Origin: Paracholeplasma vituli | GTDB taxonomy: Bacteria; Bacillota_I; Bacilli_A; Acholeplasmatales; UBA5453 | NCBI RefSeq assembly: GCF_025446935.1 | Contig: NZ_JAOEGN010000002.1 | Location: 1-64,000, forward strand | Length of the DNA stretch: 64,000 nt | Direction: 5' to 3' | Shown here: positions 26,819 to 33,714 of the stretch, one piece after another | Layout of the letters: the number at the start of each line of letters is the position of its first letter | How positions within the stretch are numbered: the first letter of the stretch is position 1 | Translations under genes and position numbers: made by a program | The notes under the pieces: generated by a model | Databases searched by the model: none | The model's input: the letters and a program-made list of their open reading frames with translations, nothing else | What the model was told of the DNA's origin: nothing

Positions 26819-26937
26819 ATGATGACATTTCTGTTACCATACAGTGTCCAAATCCAAAAGCTTTTTATGCGACTCCAATCGATTCAATAACTGGGGGTCA
26901 AATGATATCTATTCGTCCGAGTGAGGTTAACCGATGA
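26819..26937 (+). pseudogene. Displaced C-terminal segment of the 26006 gene
   Basis: In another frame (codons from 26812) the sequence reads PLNDDISVTIQCPNPKAF, then TPIDSITGGQMISIRP, and stops with TGA at 26935-26937. It aligns without gaps to the ends of the paralogues (PFNKQRQTSMICPN in the third; TTPIDPITGGQSVTIHP in the second). The stop would overlap the next ATG as ATGA, like other junctions in this island. A one-base deletion, real or from sequencing, is the simplest explanation. Confidence 0.8.
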
Positions 26938-28766
26938 AAAAACTCAGTGTATTACTTTTACTTCTGTTTTTATTACCCCTTCAACTACAAGCTGCTGAAC
27001 TCGGCTATCAAGTCGATAACCAAACGACTGAAACCGTATCGGGTGTTACACAAACCAATATCACCGCGACAGTGACGAACGATGCCGGAACGACTTCAAA
27101 ACAAAATGTCACTATACTTAAACCAGACGATTCTCTACAAATGACCACCTGGAGTTATTTCAACGAGAGTGGAAAACTTGTCAACAAAGACGTCTTATCG
27201 CTCGCTCGTGATTTTAATCTGAAAAATCCGGATTATGAAGTTATCGCAGGGGTAAATGGGGATTACTTTACGACTGGTTCCACGATCAGTGCGAATATGA
27301 TATTCGGATCTAAACTCATCAAAGCTGATAACCACAGTAAATACTTATCTATTGAACTGAATTCAAATGGACAATTTGTAAAATCTCAAAAGACGATTTC
27401 TTATGGGAATTATAAACTCTATTTATACGACCGAGTCTCGCATGCTTTGCTTAAAGTAGTTGCTATTGAAAACATCAATGACTCTACCATTGAAGCTGGT
27501 CAAACAGGTGTATTTTACAACTATGACTCTGTGACTAAACCAAGTGGACTTCATTATAGTTATACCCTTAACATGCAATCGTTTACGAACAGTCAATCCT
27601 TCTATTACGCTACCAACCCTATCGAAAAGAATAGTGTCATCGAGACAAGTACTACTAAAGTTTCAGTCCTATCTAAAGACGAAAGCGTCAATGCATTATT
27701 ACCGAATAGTGTCATCAAAATTCAAAAAGAAGCGGGTGGTGTCGGTGAATCCAATACCTTGCTTGGTGTTGGTTCACAAATACTCGATAACGATACGATT
27801 AAACCGTTCTCTGAGATTGGTGATCAAAACGAGGGAATTAGAGAGGACCGTCACCCAAGAACTGGTATTGGATTCGATAGCCAAAATCGTCCGGTCTTGA
27901 TTACAGTAGATGGTCGTCAAACAGGCTTTTCTCAAGGTGTGAACTTAAGAGAATTCGCGAAGATTATGCAAGCGAATGGTTTGAAAAATGGTTTTAACTT
28001 AGATGGTGGTGGTTCGACACAAGCCATTATCAAATCAGGGGAAGACTTCAAAATCATAAATAGTCCCTCTGAAGGTGGTCCAACAACATACCGAGCAGTC
28101 TCAAATGCCGTATTCTTCATTAAACCAAAAGCGAAAGCACTTGTTCAATCCGAACTAACCGATGAAACCTTAATGTTGACTCTGCCAAGTACCAACTATA
28201 AAGTCTTATTAAATGGTATTCAACAAAACATATCTCAAACCACAGTAACTTTTGAACTGGATTCGAAAATCGATAACGCAGTTTCTGTTGTGGACCTAAC
28301 TACCAATCAAGTCGTCTTCAATCAAGTCATCTATGCATTCTATGTCAAAGAGACAGTCTATCCAACCATTACAAAAACAGAGGGGATTCTAAAATCAAAC
28401 ACTTTCGAAATTGAAATCAGTTTTGATGACCCAGAACGTCTCATCGACCGAATGTATGTGATTTATACAGAAAAGAGCACCCAAAAGATAGCTCTAGTAC
28501 AATATGCAGGGTTACGTAAAGCCACCTTCGATCTAATTGAACCTGGTACACATAATTTTGAAGTACACTACGAACTCAAAACAGGTGAGGAATTCTCCTA
28601 TGAGTTCACTTATGAGTATGAACTCCCTACTGATCCAGAAACACCTTTAGAACCTGAAACGGATGAACCCTTGGGTACGGCTGTTATACTAGCCATCACA
28701 TTACCTATAGGAGCTCTTGGTGTCATTTTAGTAGCAGTATTCCTACTTAGAAAGAAGAAAATCTAA
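26934..28766 (+). CDS. Surface-anchored phosphodiester glycosidase (NAGPA family)
   Basis: The 610-residue protein has an N-terminal signal peptide (LSVLLLLLFLLPLQLQAAE), the NAGPA domain (NGDYF near 102, RHPRTGIGFD near 305, then FNLDGGGSTQA), a beta-rich region and a C-terminal membrane segment followed by RKKK, so it is held at the cell surface. NAGPA-type enzymes hydrolyse sugar-1-phosphodiesters such as GlcNAc-1-phosphate esters. This suggests that the target polymer contains a phosphodiester-linked amino sugar. The start overlaps the restored stop of the previous gene. Exact substrate is unknown. Confidence 0.85.
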   Translation: MKKLSVLLLLLFLLPLQLQAAELGYQVDNQTTETVSGVTQTNITATVTNDAGTTSKQNVTILKPDDSLQMTTWSYFNESGKLVNKDVLSLARDFNLKNPDYEVIAGVNGDYFTTGSTISANMIFGSKLIKADNHSKYLSIELNSNGQFVKSQKTISYGNYKLYLYDRVSHALLKVVAIENINDSTIEAGQTGVFYNYDSVTKPSGLHYSYTLNMQSFTNSQSFYYATNPIEKNSVIETSTTKVSVLSKDESVNALLPNSVIKIQKEAGGVGESNTLLGVGSQILDNDTIKPFSEIGDQNEGIREDRHPRTGIGFDSQNRPVLITVDGRQTGFSQGVNLREFAKIMQANGLKNGFNLDGGGSTQAIIKSGEDFKIINSPSEGGPTTYRAVSNAVFFIKPKAKALVQSELTDETLMLTLPSTNYKVLLNGIQQNISQTTVTFELDSKIDNAVSVVDLTTNQVVFNQVIYAFYVKETVYPTITKTEGILKSNTFEIEISFDDPERLIDRMYVIYTEKSTQKIALVQYAGLRKATFDLIEPGTHNFEVHYELKTGEEFSYEFTYEYELPTDPETPLEPETDEPLGTAVILAITLPIGALGVILVAVFLLRKKKI

Positions 28767-30466
28767 TGAAAGACTTATTAGAACAACTCAAAATCCAGCA
28801 CAAGATTAAACACTTCATAGTATCTGATGAAACAAAACAAGAAAGTGATACACTTTACTATAAAAGTATTCCAAGTGCATTACTCTATCTAAAACACTTA
28901 GAAACCACTGGTATTTCTTTACCGGATGATGGCTTCTCGGTTAAAGGTACGATGGTTGATCTATCCAGAAATGCTGTATTCAAAATAGATTATTTTAAAT
29001 CGGTAATTCGTAGACAAGCCCTTATGGGATTTAATCAGATTTGGCTTTACATGGAAGATGTGTATGAACTCAAAGATTACCCAAAGTTTGGCTACTTAAG
29101 AGGCAAATACACACAAAAAGAACTCAAAGACTTAGATGATTATGCCTTTCATCTAGGTGTTGAGCTCGTTCCTTGTATTCAAACCTTAGGTCATATGGGT
29201 CAGTTTTTAAGATGGCCGAGTTCATCGCCATTTAAAGACCAAGCGGATGTGCTTCGAATCGATACTGCGAAACCACTCATCGAAGCGATGATTGATTTTT
29301 GTCAAGATACCTTTAGAACCAATCAAATCCACATTGGTATGGATGAAACCTTTGGCTTTAGTTTAGGGACTTACTATAAAAAACACGGTTACCATAACCC
29401 AGAAGACTTATTCTTAGAACATCTCAACTGGGTTTATAGTCTTTGTAAGCAAAAAGGGTATGCTCACATCTTAATGTGGTCGGATATGTTTTTTAGACAC
29501 CGTTCTCAAACCGAATATTATTATGATACAACCATTACTTTTGAAGAGGCGTTTTTAAGCAAGATTCCAAAAGACATTACCATGGTTTATTGGGACTACT
29601 ATAATTTAAAACCAGAAGTCTATGAGAAAATGATTCAAATCCACCAAAAAATGGGACTCGATGTAGTTATGGCCAGTGGGACTTGGATTTGGACAAAGTT
29701 AATATACGATCAAGAACAAACACAAAAGACGGCTAAGCTCGCAATCGAAGCCGCTCAAAAATGCAATCTTAAGAAAATCATCTTCACCCATTGGCAAGAC
29801 GATGGTGCTTACGTAGATTATGAATCTGTATTTCTAGGTCTCTTTGATGTCACTAAATGGATGACAAAGGGATTATTAAGTCCTGTATTTTATAATAATC
29901 TAGAAGAGATAACGCACGAAAACTGGTTAGTTCAAACTAAAATCAATCAATTAGGGTATTATCCAGTTAAATTATTATGGGATGATCTCCTTTTAGGCAT
30001 TTATCTAAACGACTTAACCGGTTATGAACCGAAAGCTTTAAAACCATATATTCAAAAAACAAAACAGTATCTTAAAGAACTTAAGACGATTGATGCACCT
30101 CATGCTAAAGCACTCGCTGATGTTTTACGCCTTAAATTAGAAATTAGACAGGCTTGCTTAGAGGACTACTTTACAACGAAGACGTTTAGTCGTACAATAA
30201 GACTGGTCAAGCAATTCAAACTAAAGATGAAATCTTTAATTGAATCGTTTGAAGGATTGTGGCACGATAGATACCGTCCGTTTGGGTTAGAAGTATTGCA
30301 GACTAGACTCTTTGGACAAATCCGTAGAGCCGACGAACTTCTATATTGGATCGATCAGATCATATTAGATCCTAACCAAACCCTACCGTTTTTTGAAGAA
30401 GTGCTATCTAAAGAACCGTACATGAATTTCAAGTATTTAGATTACGGGTTCAGCTCTAAACAATAA
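28766..30466 (+). CDS. GH20-type beta-N-acetylhexosaminidase, cytoplasmic
   Basis: The 566-residue protein has a GH20 barrel beginning near residue 70 (GTMVDLSRNAVFKIDYFKS). The catalytic Asp-Glu pair is D193-E194 in HIGMDETFG, and conserved tryptophans occur in MWSDMF, YWDYYN and THWQDDG. It lacks a signal peptide, so it probably trims imported oligosaccharides from the non-reducing end, releasing GlcNAc or GalNAc. Its ATG overlaps the previous stop by one base, and a terminator follows. A paralogue lies at 56476. Confidence 0.87.
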   Translation: MKDLLEQLKIQHKIKHFIVSDETKQESDTLYYKSIPSALLYLKHLETTGISLPDDGFSVKGTMVDLSRNAVFKIDYFKSVIRRQALMGFNQIWLYMEDVYELKDYPKFGYLRGKYTQKELKDLDDYAFHLGVELVPCIQTLGHMGQFLRWPSSSPFKDQADVLRIDTAKPLIEAMIDFCQDTFRTNQIHIGMDETFGFSLGTYYKKHGYHNPEDLFLEHLNWVYSLCKQKGYAHILMWSDMFFRHRSQTEYYYDTTITFEEAFLSKIPKDITMVYWDYYNLKPEVYEKMIQIHQKMGLDVVMASGTWIWTKLIYDQEQTQKTAKLAIEAAQKCNLKKIIFTHWQDDGAYVDYESVFLGLFDVTKWMTKGLLSPVFYNNLEEITHENWLVQTKINQLGYYPVKLLWDDLLLGIYLNDLTGYEPKALKPYIQKTKQYLKELKTIDAPHAKALADVLRLKLEIRQACLEDYFTTKTFSRTIRLVKQFKLKMKSLIESFEGLWHDRYRPFGLEVLQTRLFGQIRRADELLYWIDQIILDPNQTLPFFEEVLSKEPYMNFKYLDYGFSSKQ

Positions 30467-30490
30467 AGGGTCCCTCGGGTCCTTTTATTT
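30465..30490 (+). terminator. Terminator after the first GH20 gene
   Basis: AAAGG pairs with CCTTT outside, with two G-T pairs and CC/GG inside (30465-30485), followed by a T-rich tract. Confidence 0.8.
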
Positions 30491-30500
30491 TTCAATAATT

Positions 30501-30517
30501 TTTAAAACGCTTTCAAA
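30501..30517 (+). promoter_or_regulatory. cre-like (CcpA/LacI-type) site
   Basis: TTTAAAACGCTTTCAAA matches the Gram-positive cre consensus WTGNAARCGNWWWCAWW at all but one position (T for G at position 3). It lies just upstream of the -35 element at 30523. Catabolite control of the lipoprotein gene is plausible; another LacI-family protein is possible. Confidence 0.45.
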
Positions 30518-30521
30518 AACA

Positions 30522-30571
30522 CTTGACTATACATTTGAACGATATTATAATGTGGTTAGATGTATATACAA
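30522..30571 (+). promoter_or_regulatory. Promoter with two GntR-type operators before the Ig-like lipoprotein gene
   Basis: TTGACT (30523-30528), a 17-base spacer and TATAAT (30546-30551) form a near-ideal promoter. CTTGACTATACAT (30522-30534) covers the -35. ATGTATATACAA (30560-30571), with the perfect palindrome TGTATATACA, lies just after the start point. Their centres are about 37 bases apart, similar to the pair at 33.6 kb. Confidence 0.7.
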
Positions 30572-30590
30572 TTAAAGTGGAGGAAAACAA

Positions 30591-32885
30591 ATGAAACAAT
30601 TTAGAATTGCGAAAAGCTTCTTTGCACTTGTTCTGATGGTTGTTGCAGTATTTGGTTTAGCTGCATGCGTTCAAAAATCAGATCAAGCGTTCGTTGATGA
30701 AGCTTTTGATTCACTAAATGTTACGTTCCAATCTGGCGACAGTGCGACATCCGTAACAAAGAATTTAACATTACCTGGAACTGTTGGTGATGTGAAAGTG
30801 ACTTGGAAATCCAGTCAAGCAAACATAATTTCAATCACAGGTGTGGTTACTAGAGGCAACTCTGACCAAACCGTTACTCTAACAGCAACACTATCCTATG
30901 GCGAAGCTAAAAAGGATAAAACTTTTGAAGTTAAAGTAATCGCTGCTTTAGATACAGTTGCTCCAGCATTCATGAATACGATCAACGGTAAGTTAGCTGC
31001 TGCAGAGCACTTAGAAACAGTTGAAATCGATTTAATGGAAGGTATTGTCGCAAGAGATAACCGCGATGGCTATGATGTCGTTATTACTTATGATGATTCC
31101 GCATATGACAAAGACGCTGCAGGCGAATATGTAATCGTTTATACTGCAGAAGATAAGAGTGGTAACAAAACCAATACAGAACGTATCATTCGCGTTATCG
31201 ATGCCTTAGACGTTACTGTAGATGCAGCAGTCATCGGTAACAAATGGGTACCTTATATTTATAATGACGACAATGCATTCAAAAATAATGGTACTTATGG
31301 TGCTGCATTCAGAACACAAGACATTTTACATGTTATGAGCAAAGAATTCTTTGTGGCTCAAGTTGCTGAACATGGTTCTGAATACCCAACTAACAACAAT
31401 TTACCATTATTGCCTTATGGTTCCCTCATCGTAACAGATAAAGATTTCAACATCATTCATGCTAGATTCCAAACAGGTGTCTACCTACAAATGGACGTTG
31501 TGGATGGCGTTACAACTACCACGCATACGACATTAAACTGGAACCGTGAAGGCGTAGCTGGTGGCGATTTATTCTATGAAGTAGCAGACTTAATTCCAGC
31601 AGATGGTTATATCATGTTCTTAAGTGCAGTAGCCCCACAATCAGCTCGTATCTTCTTAGTATCTAACCTATTCTACACAGGTTATACAGGTGGCGCAGTC
31701 ACTAAAGACTTCCAAGATATTTTTGAATTAACTGATATTGAACTTGATTTAGTTGAAGATTTCCGTGTATTGATTAAGATGCCAGATCCAATCAATACCC
31801 CAGAAATTGAATTAAACCGTCATACTCTATCTTGGGACGCTATTCCAGGTGCATTAAACTATCAATTATTCGTCGATGGCGTAGCATTTGGTGATCCGAT
31901 TACAGCAACCTCAGTTGATTTATCTAAACTTGCGTTAGAACTGTCAACAAATGATGGCTATGAGATTACAGTGGTTGCGAATACACAAGACCAATTCAAG
32001 TACAGTTCGTCACAACCTTCTAATGTGATTACCTACAAGAAAGTTGAAATTCAAAACTTATCAGCACCAGTGATTGCAGCAGATACAGAAAATGTTGAAT
32101 TGTTGAAGTGGGAAGCAGTAGAAGGCACTGACTTCTATGAAATCTATGTACAAGTTACAGCAACAGTTAACGTATTGGTTGGCACATCCAAAACCAATTC
32201 ATTTGATACATCAGTTGTGAGAGAACGTTTCAACGGTTACAATGGCTATATCGTTAAAGGTATTGGCTTAGCGACACACACAGACTCTTCATTCTCTAAC
32301 AAAGTATTTATCAACCAAGTAACTACGACTCAAATTACCATTGGCAATGTGAAGACAACTGCGATGGTAATGACAGCCGAAGCCTATTTCTTAAAACGTA
32401 ATGGTGGTTTCAACAACACCTATGAATCCTATGTATTTGTGATCACAGGTACATACGAATACACAGGTGCTATGACAGAGGCAACTTCCGTCATCGCGTT
32501 ACTAGATAGTCAAGGCAAAGTGAAGTTTGTTCGTAACATTTTAGCAACCGCAACCCACGCCGCAACCTATACACCTGAAAAGGGTTGGTTCCATGACCCT
32601 GGGTATGCAAGCCAAACCGCACAATTAGCCAATATTAGAGAATATCTAGCTGCGGGTGATGTGATGATTATTGGTAAACAACTAGGCTCTACACTTCAAG
32701 TACAAGTGGGCGAAAATGCACCAGTTGTCGGTAACGCTAGAGAAATCGCAGCGTATGCATTCATCGTCGAATGGGCTACATTCCCAACTGCAGCTTCAGG
32801 TACAGCTGGTTGGAGAGGCGATATGTCTACATTTAAAGATGCTAAGACAATCACAGTTACCATCGGAACACCTGCAATAAAATAA
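30591..32885 (+). CDS. Surface lipoprotein with Ig-like and Fn3-like domains
   Basis: The 764-residue protein has a lipoprotein signal peptide ending in GLAAC (Cys 26). Next come a bacterial Ig-like module (about 40-120, VTWKSSQANIISITGVVTR pattern), an Ig/cadherin-like module (about 125-205, ending AGEYVIVYTAEDKSGN), a long unclassified middle, two Fn3-like repeats (about 400-580, LSWDAIPGALNYQLFVDG and LKWEAVEGTDFYEIYV) and a C-terminal domain. It is probably an adhesin or glycan-binding protein. It has its own doubly operated promoter and a strong hairpin after it, suggesting high, regulated expression. Confidence 0.8.
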   Translation: MKQFRIAKSFFALVLMVVAVFGLAACVQKSDQAFVDEAFDSLNVTFQSGDSATSVTKNLTLPGTVGDVKVTWKSSQANIISITGVVTRGNSDQTVTLTATLSYGEAKKDKTFEVKVIAALDTVAPAFMNTINGKLAAAEHLETVEIDLMEGIVARDNRDGYDVVITYDDSAYDKDAAGEYVIVYTAEDKSGNKTNTERIIRVIDALDVTVDAAVIGNKWVPYIYNDDNAFKNNGTYGAAFRTQDILHVMSKEFFVAQVAEHGSEYPTNNNLPLLPYGSLIVTDKDFNIIHARFQTGVYLQMDVVDGVTTTTHTTLNWNREGVAGGDLFYEVADLIPADGYIMFLSAVAPQSARIFLVSNLFYTGYTGGAVTKDFQDIFELTDIELDLVEDFRVLIKMPDPINTPEIELNRHTLSWDAIPGALNYQLFVDGVAFGDPITATSVDLSKLALELSTNDGYEITVVANTQDQFKYSSSQPSNVITYKKVEIQNLSAPVIAADTENVELLKWEAVEGTDFYEIYVQVTATVNVLVGTSKTNSFDTSVVRERFNGYNGYIVKGIGLATHTDSSFSNKVFINQVTTTQITIGNVKTTAMVMTAEAYFLKRNGGFNNTYESYVFVITGTYEYTGAMTEATSVIALLDSQGKVKFVRNILATATHAATYTPEKGWFHDPGYASQTAQLANIREYLAAGDVMIIGKQLGSTLQVQVGENAPVVGNAREIAAYAFIVEWATFPTAASGTAGWRGDMSTFKDAKTITVTIGTPAIK

Positions 32886-32904
32886 TAAAATTAAATAAAA
32901 CATT

Positions 32905-32940
32905 GAACAAGCAACAATGCGTTGCTTGTTCTTGTGTTTT
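32905..32940 (+). terminator. Hairpin after the Ig-like lipoprotein gene
   Basis: GAACAAGCAAC and GTTGCTTGTTC form a perfect 11-bp stem, followed by TTGTGTTTT. The imperfect T tract may allow partial read-through into the DUF624 gene, which has no obvious promoter of its own. Confidence 0.75.
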
Positions 32941-32957
32941 ATATGGAGGACTTAAAA

Positions 32958-33623
32958 ATGAATTTTTTTGAACGTTATGTGAATTCAAAACTGTATCAAT
33001 ACACCGATCTTTTGTTTAAAATGATCTGGTTAAACTTGCTCATGATCCTAACCACAGTGGTCGGTTTAGGGGTTTTTGGTTTGCCAATCGCACTCTCAAG
33101 TGGGATCCTTACGATGAGAGGCATTTTAAAGAAACCATCGATGAACGTATTTCAAACCTACTTCCAAGTTATAAAAACCAAATGGAAAACTGCACTTAAA
33201 ACAGGCTTGATTTATGAATTACTATTGTTCGTTTTAGGATTCAATATGACGTTTTTTTACACAAATTTAGACCCTTTTAACTGGTTCAATTTTATCGCTT
33301 TAATGATAACGACTTTCATGTGGTTGATTACGATTGTAGCTTTTTATCACGGTTTAATTTTAACGATGCTTTACCCGGTTCGATTTAAAGGCATTTTCAA
33401 ACACAGTTACTTACTCACTGTAGGATTCGTTTTAAGAAGCTTCATAGCTATCCTGATTTTGTTCTTAGTACTTTATGTAATCTTATGGATTCCATTACTA
33501 GGTATTATTATCGGAATCAGTGGACTATTACTTATCATCGCGTATATTCTGCATAAACCTTATGTAGAAATCGATTCTTTACGTGAAGATTTCTACAAAA
33601 CTCTAGAGTCTTACTTACAGTAA
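32958..33623 (+). CDS. DUF624 (YesL-like) membrane protein
   Basis: The 221-residue protein has about five hydrophobic segments and begins MNFFERYVNSKLYQYTDLLFKMIWLN, the usual start of DUF624/YesL proteins, which sit beside carbohydrate ABC transporters in Firmicutes. The ATG at 32958 follows TGGAGG; an in-frame start 36 bases upstream falls inside the hairpin and was rejected. The family's function is not established. It precedes the 17-gene operon. Confidence 0.85.
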   Translation: MNFFERYVNSKLYQYTDLLFKMIWLNLLMILTTVVGLGVFGLPIALSSGILTMRGILKKPSMNVFQTYFQVIKTKWKTALKTGLIYELLLFVLGFNMTFFYTNLDPFNWFNFIALMITTFMWLITIVAFYHGLILTMLYPVRFKGIFKHSYLLTVGFVLRSFIAILILFLVLYVILWIPLLGIIIGISGLLLIIAYILHKPYVEIDSLREDFYKTLESYLQ

Positions 33624-33638
33624 AGACACCAGATATAA

Positions 33639-33690
33639 CTTGACTAGTCAAGCAAGCTCGTGCTATACTATATTTGAATTGACTATACAA
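33639..33690 (+). promoter_or_regulatory. Promoter and paired GntR-type operators of the 17-gene operon
   Basis: TTGACT (33640-33645), an 18-base spacer and TATACT (33664-33669) form the promoter. The perfect 14-bp palindrome CTTGACTAGTCAAG (33639-33652) covers the -35. A second site, TTGACTATACAA (33679-33690), lies after the start point, with centres 39 bases apart. This resembles the pair at 30.5 kb. Confidence 0.75.
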
Positions 33691-33714
33691 CTTTAAAAAT
33701 AGAAGAGGCAACCC

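Noticed and set aside
26790-26825. Programmed -1 frameshifting in the first unknown-family gene
   Set aside because: TTT AAA ACC CTT does not give a productive X-XXY-YYZ slip into the needed frame: the -1 codons at the A-rich part include TAA, and the ACC-CTT pair would mispair after slipping. No downstream pseudoknot was evident. A one-base deletion is simpler.
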